Assembly: GCA_964019415.1 (NCBI GenBank)
Contig: OZ025873.1
Span: forward strand, 176,001-240,000
Length of the DNA stretch: 64,000 bases
Direction: 5' to 3'
Origin: Ianthella basta
Taxonomy: Eukaryota; Porifera; Demospongiae; Verongiida; Ianthellidae
Part shown: one piece after another, positions 22,602 through 37,049 of the stretch
How positions within the stretch are numbered: the stretch's first letter is position 1
How the letters are laid out: each line of letters opens with the position of its first letter
The notes under the pieces: generated by a model
Databases searched by the model: none
Seen by the model: only the letters and a program-made list of their open reading frames with translations
Told to the model about the DNA's origin: nothing
Position numbers and translations under genes: made by a program

Positions 22602-23273
22602 TGGTGGAACAGCCCAGGCTGCCCAGGCCATGGCCTGAGCAGATGTTAGGTCTGCCCATGCTTTTCTATAGCTAAAGTACTTCCTGGCCTTCACAAGTGG
22701 CCGTCTAGGCAATATTGTTCTGACTTGACCTGACCACCTGTAAAGTGCTTCCTCCGGGCCTGCTTCAGTGTGCTGTTCTGCTCCCAGTGCAATCACACAC
22801 CACCTCAGCTGTGGACCGGTGTCACCCAAGGCCTGGACTGCCACAAACACTTGGCCCCAATGCCATGTGTGCACTTGGTAGTGACTGTGTGGTGCTTATT
22901 CAAGTGTGGCCATAGGATTTTGTACAATGTGATTCATTGAAAATGCAGTGGCATGTGCGTGCTCAAGGAATGAGTCGTAGCACTGAGGGCCTCCAGCTGT
23001 GTACACTGTGACATGCACTTGCACTGTTCTCCGTGTGCGGTGGCCACTTGGTTGCACAACATTTTCGATGGTACAGTGCTGGCTGCGTCACGGTAGAGAG
23101 GACATAGGAATGTCCAATACTCACTGATGTTATTTTGGGACTGCCTATGACCATAAAAGGAGTCGAACCCTGCCCTTGGGCGTTGCCGACCTTCCGCCAG
23201 TTGACACAGATATCGTAGTTTCCTCACTCCACCTAACCTCCTCCCGTTGCTACAATCCGAACGAATAACCGCC

Positions 23274-26441
<3,168 letters not shown>

Positions 26442-26796
26442 GCACAGAGTCAAAATTTAATCAGAATTGCAGCATTCAATTATTAGTATCATCTTTTGTA
26501 GTTGGTAGAAAGGCATTACATTTTGTAGTGTAAACAGAGAGTAGTTCAGCAAAGCTCTTACGTAGGTGTGCCCCTATCAGTATTTCTGTTATTTCTAGAA
26601 TCACAGTTGTTTAGCTTACAGTTGCGATGTGTGATAGTTTGCTGAAGTAAGTCAGTAGCACGGCCGTCGTGCATGTATGGGGACTGGTTGGGAGCCTGGC
26701 CTGTACTGTGTGCGGCTTGCTTGGCTTGGGCTCGTTGTATGGCAAAGGTGCTCTCCTTGTATGCAGCATGTGTACAGCTCAGCAGTGAGTGACCCA

Positions 26797-26837
<41 letters not shown>

Positions 26838-27265
26838 GTGTGTGTGTGTACATGGTTGGCATGCAATGCATTGAGGCAGTAGTCAGTGACCATGTTCCAC
26901 TGGGACAAGGTTAACTGAAATATTCCTACATGTAAGGGAGTGCAGGTAGACACTGTGTCACAAAGCAGCTAGAGCACATGCAGGCACCTGGAATGTCTGC
27001 GGCTGCATGCCAGCGAGGACAGCTGTATACACAGCAAACCACAAGTGTGTATGTTGAATGAGGTCCCAACTACTGTTTCTATGCAGAATGACAGCACTAG
27101 TAATTAAACCCACTGCATGTAGCACGCCGTCATCTCGTGCTGACAGCCTTACACACCCCTCATCAATGGTGCTGTGTAGCTTTGTGTTCAAACCTGCCAA
27201 CCAACAGTCAATTAATAGCAATATAAAATACTTTATTAACAATGTGGAGTGACAGTGACAGGCTG
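26442..27265. other. Convergent 3' spacer
   Basis: It holds the 3' UTRs of the short annexin (+) and the coiled-coil gene (-), plus a GT microsatellite at 26798-26850. Nothing else coding was recognised. Confidence 0.6.
27231..27236 (-). promoter_or_regulatory. Polyadenylation signal AATAAA
   Basis: AATAAA on the minus strand about 30 nt after the stop codon of the coiled-coil gene. Position suits a very short 3' UTR. Confidence 0.6.
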
Positions 27266-30200
27266 TCAGTGAGGGCAGGGACCATGGGTGGGGAAGTATG
27301 AGAAGGAGAAGGCAGGCGTGAGCTGCACACTCTTGTATTCCAGGCACTCTCGTAGTAACTCCTGGTGCAGCAGGGCACGTTGCCGAAGCAGCTGTGCCTT
27401 CAGCCTCTCTGCCTCCACATGTTCCTGCTCCTCCCTCAACACCCTCTCCCTCTCTTGTTGACGCTCTTCCTCCTCCTTCACCTGCTGCCTGAAGTCCTCG
27501 CCACTGTAGTAGTGCCCAAGCACACCCATTGACTCCTCCCACTGCTGCTGTACCCAGTTGTGCTCCTCCTGCACACTAGCAGAAATTAGCTGCCAGAGGC
27601 GTCGTTCTTCCTCAAGATAACGCAGCTCCTCCAGCTGTCTCGCCTCCCTCAAACGCTGCTCTTCTTCCCGTGCCTTAGCAGCTCGCATCACTTCCAGCTC
27701 ATGTACCTGTCGTGCTCGCTTCTCCTCCTCCTTGTGCCTCCTTTCCTCCTCCTCTCTGGCTCGCTGCAGCTGCATCTCCAGCCGCTCCCTGGCCAATTGT
27801 TCATGGAGTTGCTTCCGCCGCCTTTCGCGCTCAGCCTCATCCTCTCCATCACCATCCCCTTGTCCCTCTGCCTCCCATTTTATAATTTCCGTCTTCTCAC
27901 GTTGCTGCCGCACAAGTAACCTCTTCCTTGTTGCCTCCTCCTGTCGTCGACGCTTCTGCTCAAGTCTCCTTGCATCAGCGTCCACACCACCATCTGTGCT
28001 GATGGACGTATCCCTCGGCAAGGGAGTCATCATCCGACTGGTGTTGCTCAAGCCACGGCTCATTGTCCGTGAAGCAAGACGGCTCTGCCCTCGTTGTGTC
28101 CCAGGTCTCTCAGTCTCGTCCACCACAGTTGATGTGCAGCGTGATGGTGGAGGGCGCTCCTGAATCACCTCTCGAACCAGTGACAGGGCCTTGGAGACAT
28201 CATGAGGTACGTCCTGTTCAGGAAGACTGCCTGTGTAAGGTGCCACCTGCACCCTTGCGCTACCCTTGCTCTGGGCAGTACTAGGCCCTTCACTGCTCCC
28301 ACTGCTTGCCATTCCTCCCCCACTGGCACTCCCACTGCTTGTCATTCCTCCCCCACTGGCACTCCCATTGCTTGTCATTCCTCCCCCACTGGCACTCCCA
28401 CTGCTTGTCACTCCTCCCCCACTGGCACTCCCACTGCTTGTCATTCCTCCCCCACTGGCACTCCCACTGCTTGTTGTCCTTCCTTTGTCTGCACTTCCAC
28501 TGCTCGTCATTTCTGTTAATCTATTGTCCTGCTTCACCTCATGCTGGGCTTTGAGTGTTCGAGTACCCTTCACCCTTCTCTTGCTCAGTTCCTGGTCTCC
28601 TCCACTTGGCTGCCCCAGTGCCTGCTCCCTCTGGACCGTGTCAGTCACTGAGTTCGCTTCATTGTCAGTGCATTCAATGGAGTTGTCCCTCCACTGTGAG
28701 GGCAATGGGGTACTAAAAGAAGGTGTGGCTTGGGGTGTGTCACTCTCACCTCCGCCTTGTGTGCTACTTTGGGAGCACACTGGGTTCACATGACTAGTCA
28801 CATGATTGGTCACATTACTAGTCACATGATTGGTCACATGACCAGTCTCCTGCTCATCTCCAGTGTCTGTCCTGGAAATACCAAAACCTCTTGTTGTAGT
28901 GTCAGGCAATACCACCATGTCACCTGTCTGCAGTGGTGTCATCACTTCGTCCCCTGTTTGCAGTGGTGTCATCACTTCGTCACCTGTCTGCAGCAGTGTC
29001 ATCACTTCATCACCTGTCAGCAGTGGTGTCATCACTTTGTCACCTGTCAACAGTGGTGTCATCAATGGTGTCACTGCTGCAGTACCTGGAACGAATGTAG
29101 CACTCTCACTGGACTCACATGCAGCCGTGAGCTGCTTGTGGTCGGCGTCAGCTCTGCTTGCTCTCCCCTTGGTGTAAGCCCTGCCCCCTACCCCCAGCCT
29201 GTCCTTCCTCCTTTGCTGGTTGGGTACATTGAGTGAATCCCACCTGGTCCCACATGGTACGGAAACACTGCTGTAACCGTTGCCCCTGGCAACCACTGGT
29301 AGATCGAGGTGAATACCTGCAGAGAGGACATGCAGTGCTAAGGTAGACGTGCCCACTTCCTCCACTGTGCACTAACCCTCCTGACAGTATGGTCACAGTA
29401 CCAGACCACTTAACTGTGATTACACCGCCAGAACAGTAACAGTATTCATGGCTCTCACCTAATTGGTGTGCTTTGTGGAGCAACTGGGGGAATTCCTCTT
29501 CAATGGGTAGGAGTGACCCAGGGTAATTCACACGTGGTATGTCCAGATACTTTGTGGACAGAACAAACTCTGCATTGTGAGATAAAAAGGAAGCAATACA
29601 CAGTGTGTGGTGTACCCCTCGTGTGTAGTGTGTGGTGGACCCCTCGTGTGTGGTGAGTGGTGGACCCTCGTGTGTAGTGTGTGGTGGACCCCTCATGTGT
29701 GGTGAGTGGTGGACCTCGTGTGTGGTGAGTGGTGGACCCTCGTGTGTGGTGAGTGGTGGACCCTCGTGTGTGGTGTGTGGTGGACCTCGTGTGTGGTGAG
29801 TGGTGGACCCTCGTGTGTGGTGAGTGGTGGACCTCGTGTGTGGTGAGTGGTGGACCCTCGTGTGTGGTGAGTGGTGGACCTCGTGTGTGGTGAGTGGTGG
29901 ACCCTCGTGTGTGGTGTGTGGTGGACCCCTCGTGTGTAGTGTGTGGTGGATCCTCGTGTGTGGTGAGTGGTGGACCCTCGTGTGTGGTGAGTGGTGGACC
30001 CTCGTGTGTGGTGAGTGGTGGACCCTCGTGTGTGGTGAGTGGTGGACCCTCGTGTGTGGTGTGTGGTGGACCCCTCGTGTGTAGTGTGTGGTGGATCCTC
30101 GTGTGTGGTGAGTGGTGGACCCTCGTGTGTGGTGAGTGGTGGACCCTCGTGTGTGGTGAGTGGTGGACCCTCGTGTGGTGTGCGGTGGACCCTCATGTGT

Positions 30201-31041
30201 GGTGTGTGGTGTACCCTCGTGTGGTGTGTGGTGGACCCTCGTGTGTGGTGAGTGGTGGGCCCTCGTGTGTGGTACTCACTCTGTCCCTTCACTGAGTTGT
30301 AGAGACCTGCTCCAATGAGTGTAGTGGTGCTCGGTGACGGTAGCTGCATCCCCAATGAGCAGTAGGGGTTCTGATGGTGTCTGCTGTGCAGCGTGAGGGC
30401 AAAGTGATGGGGGTGGATGGAGTGGGCACTGAAGGGACGGATGGCTGCCCTCTTCTGTCGTTTGGACAAGCAGCAGAGGGACCGGCTGCGGAAGCGTGTG
30501 GGTGGGTGGAGTCCAAAGTGGTGGCAGTGGGAAGGGGTATAGGAGGGGGGCAGGTTTAGGAACTCCACCATGTCATGGGTGGATAGGACAGATGAGCCTC
30601 TTGTGCTTCTTTGATTGGACAGAGAACCCATGTTGGTTGCCATGGCAACTACAATACTGGGTAGGTGTCTTGCCTTGTTAAGCGACCCTCCGTCAAGCAG
30701 CACCATTGGGTAGTGTGAGGGATGTGGTCCTGTTGTAATGGGTGTGTTGAAGTGAAGTGCTGGTTGTTTGAGGCGGTACTCCGTGAGGTCTGTGGCTACT
30801 GCAGGCTGCCTGACACTGGCCAGTCGCCGGGGTGGTCTGTTCAGATGGTGGTGAGCACCTTTCCTTGGAGGGCGGGGCTGCAGTGGGTGGGGCCTTGATC
30901 TGCTGCCACCCTTCGCTGGTGCATCCAGGCTCACTACACTTGGAGCTATACTGAGCTCTGCTCTGTGTGTGGTGGGACCTGCGACAGGCCAGGGAAGAGG
31001 GCTGGTGGGTAGAGAGTGCTAAAAGTACACATCTACCTTTC

Positions 31042-31136
<95 letters not shown>

Positions 31137-31530
31137 ATTTGTAACAACATTGCTCCTAGTTAAGGTACATACCATTTGGAATTGGAGGCAGCAGCTTTGT
31201 CCTAGAGGGTGTCACCTTGGAGTGGCGCCGTGCCCTGAGGGGGAAGCTGCCCAGTGCCTGAGGTTGGGAGGGCCCAACAGGTAGGTGGTGTGGGGCTCTG
31301 TCTACCAAGGGAGGAGGCTGCAGCTGCTGGTTTCTCCCTCCTCCACTTCCAGTGTACAAAGTGGCTAAAGCAGCAATGCTTCTCTCTTTCCCCCTCCTCT
31401 TGGCCAGTGCTGCTGCCTTGGTGTTCCCAATATCCGGGAGGCTGGGTCTGTCGGTGTCCTTTGGCTTCCCCCTCTCCCTCTTGTGCTGCTGCCCTCCACC
31501 GAGGTGAGGTAGGCGGGTCTTGGAGGCCAT
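27266..31530 (-). CDS. Uncharacterised coiled-coil protein, 1072 aa
   Basis: Four exons in gene order: 31530-31173, 30978-30280, 29569-29459, 29316-27266. Phases fit. I do not recognise the family. The N-terminal third is basic and proline-rich (MASKTRLPHL start, many PP and HH). The third exon encodes a compact segment (FVLSTKYLDIPRVNYPG) that looks conserved. Two repeat blocks follow: about six LLTGDEVMTP-like decapeptides and about seven SGSASGGGMTS undecapeptides. The last roughly 230 residues are Glu/Arg/Gln-rich with strong heptad character (REEEERRHKEEEKRARQ), predicted to be long coiled coil or single helix. There is no signal peptide or membrane segment, so it is probably cytosolic or cytoskeletal. 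A second ATG six bases upstream (31536) is an equal start candidate. Confidence 0.75.
28295..28510 (-). repeat. Coding 33-bp repeat (SGSASGGGMTS)
   Basis: Six to seven in-frame 33-bp units in the coiled-coil gene. On the plus strand the unit is CATTCCTCCCCCACTGGCAC followed by TCCCACTGCTTGT. Confidence 0.93.
28915..29070 (-). repeat. Coding 30-bp repeat (LLTGDEVMTP)
   Basis: Five to six in-frame units in the same exon, plus-strand unit GTGTCATCACTTCGTC plus ACCTGTCTGCAGTG. Confidence 0.9.
29610..30273. repeat. 23-25 bp minisatellite, about 27 copies
   Basis: The unit is TCGTGTGTGGTGAGTGGTGG plus ACCC. It fills the intron between exons 30280-30978 and 29459-29569 of the coiled-coil gene and directly abuts the donor. 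Its open frames are repeat artefacts. Confidence 0.95.
31047..31134. repeat. (GT)n microsatellite
   Basis: Uninterrupted GT run in intron 1 of the coiled-coil gene. Confidence 0.97.
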
Positions 31531-32001
31531 ATGCATCCCCTGGTCACTCTCAATACATTGGGATCACTAGTCCTCTCATTGTAGAAGGTACTTAGCTACT
31601 AAAGAACTCCTCCTCCTTCTCCTCCTACTGGTACTGCCGTGTGTGAAATGTGAGTCATCCTCCTTAATTGAGGATGTGCTGATTATTGTCATGTTTACAC
31701 TTTAAAGGTGCAACACAACTAGAATGTGTCGCAACCATGGCAACCCCACTGAAGTAAGCCCCCTATGCTACACAACCCCTAACCCCTAAAGTGTGGGCCT
31801 AAGGCACCTTCTTGGGTTAGGGCATGCTTGTGTTGTGGTGTACTATGACACCATGTCCCCTGCACTCCTGTTTCAACTGGCATGCATTCCAGACCAGCAA
31901 TACTACCACGCATTGTGAGCAGATTAGGTCACTAACATAATTTAGTTATACACAACTACATTACTACACTATAATACAGTAACATACAGTGTATTATAAG
32001 G
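31531..32001. other. Spacer between coiled-coil gene and Frizzled 1
   Basis: Unique sequence without recognisable exon. It must contain the coiled-coil promoter and the Frizzled 1 3' UTR. Confidence 0.55.
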
Positions 32002-33846
32002 TCAGTGGTCTAATGTAGTGTTCTGGGTCGGGTGGGACTGCGCGACCTTGTTCTGGTGTTTTGCTGTGAAGCCAAACACGCTGCCCATGTCAGTGAAGAG
32101 TACCTTCCATGACTGCACGGTCTTTGCGGACACTACCCACAGGAAGGTGGTGCTGCAGAGCCCCACCCACAGGAAGTACTTGATGATGTAGAAGACAATG
32201 CTGGGTGCACTGTGGGGTGCGCTGCACTCCGGAGGGGGAGGGACCCTGTCCATGGCTGCTCCCTCACACACGGCATGCAGCTCCCAGCTCTCCTGCTGGG
32301 CCATCACAAAGATGTGGAGTACAAGGAGGAGGGCGTTGGGGATGGCAGTGGCTAAGGTGAAGACTACTACTCGGATGAGAAGGCGTGTGACCTTGCTGGT
32401 TTGTTCAGCGTCATCTGTGATCTGTCGGCGAATGGCGGCTAGTGAGATGATGCCAATGGTAGACAGGACAGCTCCGAGCAGCACATAGACAGTGCTGGTT
32501 ACAAACACAGCCCCTGCAAAGGCCCCTGTGTCAAAGTTGCCAATGTAGCAGATCCCAGAGAGGGGCTCCCCGTCAATCTTGCCAAAACCAAGCACAAATA
32601 TTACCTGGACAAGGGGAACCCCCCACCCAAGAGCGTGGTAGAGCAGCCAGAACTTCTGTATGGCCTCTTCCGCCCATTTGAGGATGGTGGCCAGAAACCA
32701 GGTGAAGGTGAGGACCACCCACCAGACCATGGCCGCTGTAGTGCTGTAGTAGAGGAAGGCAGACACTGCCACACAGGTGTTGCGCACATCAGATGATGTC
32801 TCCGTAATGCTGTGGGGCAGCTCCTGGAACACAATGGAAAGCTGGCCTCCAGAGCATGCAAAGTTGGTGCTGGCCAGACTGGCTGAGCTACTGACGACAA
32901 AGCTAGCTGCAGTGACCAAGTAGCAGAGTGTGAGGTAAACCAGTGGGCGCTCGGGGTAGGGGAAACGGGTGCGGTCAATGAGGAAGGTTGCCATGGTGAA
33001 CAGTGAGAGTACGCCCCCTAGGATGCTCAGTACCAGTACAAGGCTGGACACTACAGTGCCGTAAGTAGTAGCAGTTCCACTACCAAAGAGTGTCTCCGAA
33101 GGACAGTCCAGGCTGCACTGCGGGAAGGAGGCCAGCTGGTATCGGTCATACCCAGCTGTATGGTTAAGGACTGCTAGCCTTGTCACTGGGCATATGGTAG
33201 CACTGTTCATAGGGCCTCGTGTTGCAGTGGTGGGGTCTGTTGGGATTGGAGTGATGCCGCCACACCGTTCCACCCTCTCTGGGTAGGGAACAGCTTGGAT
33301 CGCTGGCAGTGTCAGCTGTTGGATTTCTTCGAAGTTGGCATTGTCTGATGCTGCAAAACACCTGCTTCCACTTGCTCTCTTGCTCTCAAACAAGCTGCAC
33401 TCCAGCTGGGCTGGCCACTCCACTCCTAAGTTGCGGACGTCATCTTCACAGGAGCAGAACACATATTCGCAGAGCTCCTGGCAGGGTGGAAACACCACTG
33501 GCGCTGTATCTTCCAGCTCAAAGCAGAGTGGGTAGTAAACAGTGCAGATGAAGTGCAGCATGGCGTTTGAACAGCCAGTGGAGTACAGGGTGAGGAAGGT
33601 TTCCAGTGACTCCTCAACTTCATCCTGGATGTCCTGGTTGAGGAAGTTGGGCAGTGCACCAAGTTGTTGAGAGCTGAAGGCAGAGCACACCCTGGAGGAG
33701 GTAAGGTTGATGCAGCGGTGTGACTCAGGAGGGGCAATGATGGTGGTGTTCTGCCCCTGACAGCTAGGCAGGCAGAGGACCAGGCACAGCAGTAAGGCCA
33801 CCAGGGAGAAGGTCACCTTCACTGCCTCACAATTTAAACTGAACAT
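32002..33846 (-). CDS. Frizzled receptor 1, intronless
   Basis: Single-exon Wnt receptor of 614 residues. Residues 1-31 are a signal peptide (hydrophobic run LVALLLCLVLCL). The cysteine-rich domain spans about residues 44-165 with the Frizzled pattern, including LYSTGCSNAM, YYPLCF, PPCQELCEYV and the final SRCF. A linker follows, then seven hydrophobic segments from about residue 265 with PYPERPLVYL and the TFTWFLATILKWAEEAI block typical of Frizzleds. The cytoplasmic tail carries KTVQSW, matching the KTxxxW Dishevelled-binding motif. The length is normal for the family. It points away from Frizzled 2 at 37050-38807, with a Frizzled remnant between them. Absence of introns is common in Frizzled genes. 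Confidence 0.95.
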   Translation of the reverse strand: MFSLNCEAVKVTFSLVALLLCLVLCLPSCQGQNTTIIAPPESHRCINLTSSRVCSAFSSQQLGALPNFLNQDIQDEVEESLETFLTLYSTGCSNAMLHFICTVYYPLCFELEDTAPVVFPPCQELCEYVFCSCEDDVRNLGVEWPAQLECSLFESKRASGSRCFAASDNANFEEIQQLTLPAIQAVPYPERVERCGGITPIPTDPTTATRGPMNSATICPVTRLAVLNHTAGYDRYQLASFPQCSLDCPSETLFGSGTATTYGTVVSSLVLVLSILGGVLSLFTMATFLIDRTRFPYPERPLVYLTLCYLVTAASFVVSSSASLASTNFACSGGQLSIVFQELPHSITETSSDVRNTCVAVSAFLYYSTTAAMVWWVVLTFTWFLATILKWAEEAIQKFWLLYHALGWGVPLVQVIFVLGFGKIDGEPLSGICYIGNFDTGAFAGAVFVTSTVYVLLGAVLSTIGIISLAAIRRQITDDAEQTSKVTRLLIRVVVFTLATAIPNALLLVLHIFVMAQQESWELHAVCEGAAMDRVPPPPECSAPHSAPSIVFYIIKYFLWVGLCSTTFLWVVSAKTVQSWKVLFTDMGSVFGFTAKHQNKVAQSHPTQNTTLDH

Positions 33847-34603
33847 TTTGCCAACTGTCTTCTAGTGCAACACACACTAATAAGGATAGCTGTTTCCTTG
33901 GGGACCGGATAGCCTTCAATCTGTATCCCTAGTGAGACGTGGGCTGTCCTGGTTTGTCCACTGTCTTCGGAAGTGAGGCTGTCCTGATCTGACCACTGTC
34001 TTGAGATGTCAGACTCCTTACTTCGACTACCTTGACTCTCTCCTTGTCTGCTCAGGAATCCGGTAAGAATGCTGTTCACCTGGAATGGTCTCTGAGGTAT
34101 GGCACTGGACTAGGTAGGCAACAGGTCCAGGCATAGTTGGCATACTGATAGCCAAGAAGAGTAGTGGCACTAGTGAGGAACTTGAATGGCCTCCCCTTAT
34201 GTGTGTTTGATGGGCTGTCTGTGGCAGAAGTACAACCCAACACTCGGGTGTTTATATGCCTACATACCCTCAACTATACACAGGCCTGGTTCCTCTCACA
34301 GTCAATACCAACACTTGCTGAGGTGAACAGGAGAGCAAGAAGGCCTAGTGCATCGTCTAGTGCGGTCAATGAGCTCACAGCTGTCACACTATGGCCGGCA
34401 CCAGCAGACGTGGTTGCATGGCAAGCCACACCCACCAACTCTCCTGCGAATGCATAGCGACTGTGACCTTCTGAGGTGTTGGCTGCAGCTACATAGACAG
34501 GCAGAGGGACTTTCCCTTTGTGCGACATCATCAGTGGGTGAACCTCTGTTTGCAGTGGGCATATCACCACACCTTTGTGGCTGTGGGCGGGGCTGACCCT
34601 CAA
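33847..34603. other. Upstream region of Frizzled 1
   Basis: Unique sequence, no recognisable exon. A short imperfect duplication (CTGTCTT / GTCCTG) lies at 33950-34010. Likely promoter of Frizzled 1. Confidence 0.5.
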
Positions 34604-35000
34604 TTGTAGGCAGTGTGAGTTCCTGGTCGACAGAAGAACTGGATGGTGGTATTACCAGGGTAACTCAACTCTCCTTGACGACCAACGGGGAAGTTGCTGC
34701 AGTTGAACTCCTGAGGCCATGCTGCTTCCAGTCTCTCCACTGCACTGTCACAGGTACACTGTACATACTCACACAGCTCAAAGCATGACAAGACTATGTG
34801 TGCCCTTAGCTTCCCTTCAGACCAGTAAACAAGGAGGATAGTAGACTGCATGCACAGAGCACAAGCAGCAGTGCATTGGAGCAGCCATTAGCGTAGAGAG
34901 GTAGGTACTGGTGGAGGTCCTTCTCAGTAGCAACCACACCCGTCAGGAGGAGGAAGTTAATTGGGAAGGGAGGTGTTGCTCCACCCAACGTTGCCACAAA
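34604..35000 (-). pseudogene. Broken Frizzled cysteine-rich domain
   Basis: In gene order, frame 1 encodes a segment with FPINFLL then LYANGCSNALLLVLC (about 34990-34865). Near 34855-34865 the frame is lost after a GCATGCA stretch: a second frame briefly reads VYYPPC, and a third carries CFELCEYVQCTC, WPQEFNCSNFP and a stop at about 34604. These blocks are collinear with the cysteine-rich domains of both neighbouring Frizzleds, but two frame changes interrupt them and no seven-transmembrane part follows. It is most likely a decayed third Frizzled, or Frizzled-related, duplicate. An assembly error is less likely because the breaks are not in homopolymers. Confidence 0.75.
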
Positions 35001-37049
35001 CTGCTAAGGGGAAGCAGTGACTGTTGGTTGGAGAGGGGCACAATGGCCATCTGCAGGCAGCAGGGCTGGCCAGCAGGAACAGGACACAGCAACCATTCCA
35101 AGAGTGGACAGCAAGTGGGGTATTGCACTCAGCTCTGTCTCAGCTACCACAAGTCACTCAACTGACTCGTCATCCAACAGTGGCCGAGACTTCACCTGGT
35201 GTGCACAGGACAGTTATGGGCATGTTTATGTGCCTACATCTCCTTTGATTGATGGCATTCCTGGCAGTCTGTGCCTGTGAAGATGGGGAATGTGTACACC
35301 CAGTGTGGTTGGTGGGCTCCACATTGGAGGCACCGGTACTGACAGTGTGGTTGGTGGGCTCCACATTGGAGGTGCCAGTACTGACAGTGCTACATGCCAT
35401 CTTGTCAGATAACCTCCTATCAGAGAGGATGGTTCAATTCAAAAGTGGATATTTCAGTTGCAGATTTCCAACTGGTTTGGGGTTATCTGCTCAAAACTGG
35501 ATTACTGATCCAGAAGTGGACTGATCCTGCTTGCAGATTAAGATTGTGGGACAGCCTTACCCAGTTAGATATCACCACTTTCCCAGGGATGCACACTGCA
35601 CTCTGCATGCCATAAATGCCAATCCCACTCAAACGAAGCCCTCCAGTGCGCACTGTGTGATAGGTTGCTATTCACATAGTCCCCCATAGCTACTGCAGTG
35701 TGCAGTGTACAGCTTCAACAGTGACAGTGTAGACAGTGGTTGTTGCTGAGTTGTAATTGCTATTCCCCTTTATTCTCCCTCCCTTCCTCCCCTTCCTCCC
35801 CTCCTTCCTCCTCCCCCTTCCTCTCCCTCCCTTCTTCCTCCCATTCCCCCCCCCCCCCCCATTTCTCCCCCTCCTTTCCTCCTCCCCCCTTTCTCCCTGC
35901 TCCCTTCCCCCTCCCTCCCTCCCCTATTTCTCCCCTTCCTCCACCCCTTCTTCCTCTCAAACCCCCCTCTCTTCCTCCTCCTCTCCTTCCTCCCCTCCCT
36001 TCTTTCTCCCTCTGCTTTTCCCTATCCCCTCCTAAGACATCTGCCCAATCCCAGTACTGCCCCAGGTGTGTTGATGTGGAGAGTCTGGTGTATATCATGT
36101 GCATGGGTAGGGAGAGAAGAGTGCCCAGCCCTGGGTACTTGGTCAGAGGAAGTCCCTGACTACTTGCAAGCAAATCCAGCAGTACTTGACATCTACCACC
36201 TGGTGTGTTCCAGCACATTGTCTCTCTGTTGTGTTCACCTCCTGTGAGCTCTTTTCACCTCCTGTGAGGAGATTGCAAAATCTGTCCAGCAGATGAAATG
36301 ATTCTAAGCACATGCACCTACGAAGGGGCACGGGAGCATGACTGTGTCATCTATTTGGAGGGATCTTACTGGGGAAAGTGACCCACTTCTCCTTACAATG
36401 GTTCGCAGTATGCTTTTTGATTACATTGCAAAGATTCTGCAATCTCCTGTCGCTACCACGATATGAGCTCCATGCTATTGTTCTTGTGTGTTGTGTACCA
36501 GCCCAACAAGTAGCATGTGACAGTCATGTGACCAGCATGTGTGGTGCACTGACCCATAAAGGTATGCGTGAAAGGAGGGGGCAGAAACATCTGCGTAGCA
36601 TGTACGTCCTTGAGTCAGCAGCGCCTAGGTCACGGACAAGGTAGACCGAACACAACGAGTAACTATATTCATGAGCTTGCCGGACGTGTGCCTCCACAGA
36701 TCGCCGCCTTTGAAGGTGCCGTTAACTATATTCATACGAGATTCTCCGGATGTAATCACACTTAGGTGATACAGCCAGGTGTCATTTTGGCTAGCCACAG
36801 CGATCGTGCGGTCAGACGCGCTCACCAGTACGTGACAGAGCGAGAGAGAGGAGAGCTCGCTGTTGTCTCTTCGAGAATTATCCAGTTCAGTTGAATCAGT
36901 TTGGAAGCATTCCACAAGGTACTTGAGTCACGCGAGGAATCTCGCGCGTATCCCCAGCTGAGTTGTATGCTACTCTCGTCTTTAATAGCATTCACCACCT
37001 GTCCACTCTCCTTCTCCCCTCAATTGCAGCGCTGAGTTTGTCGCGAACA
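35001..37049. other. Spacer and upstream region of Frizzled 2
   Basis: It contains a 42-bp duplication (35302-35386), a C/T-only tract of about 270 bp (35764-36035) and unique sequence. Within 36655-36750 the motif AACTATATTCAT occurs twice, about 65 bp apart, each upstream of a CCGG. A possible acceptor CTCAATTGCAG at 37019-37029 suggests a 5' UTR intron just before the Frizzled 2 start. Confidence 0.5.
35302..35386. repeat. 42-bp tandem duplication
   Basis: Two copies of GTGTGGTTGGTGGGCTCCAC followed by ATTGGAGGYRCCAGTACTGACA. Confidence 0.9.

Larger units (their letters stand above)
21521..23273. other. Spacer between the two divergent annexin genes
   Basis: It contains an AATAC pentamer array, a 34-bp minisatellite interrupted by a MITE, and unique sequence at 21521-21960 and 22602-23273 next to the two start codons. 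It should hold both promoters. I could not identify a convincing core promoter motif. Confidence 0.6.

Noticed and set aside
29693-30934. Single long exon of 413 codons ending in HTRGSTTH repeats
   Set aside because: The true exon stops at the donor at 30280; the rest is minisatellite in the intron. Splicing to 29569 keeps frame and gives a sensible continuation.
34604-35000. Frizzled-like fragment as an intact secreted Frizzled-related gene with introns
   Set aside because: No splice sites fit between the frame changes, which are a few bases apart and would need impossibly short introns.
36963-37049. In-frame upstream extension of Frizzled 2
   Set aside because: It would bury the signal peptide, begins at a non-ATG codon, and contains a likely splice acceptor just before the chosen ATG.
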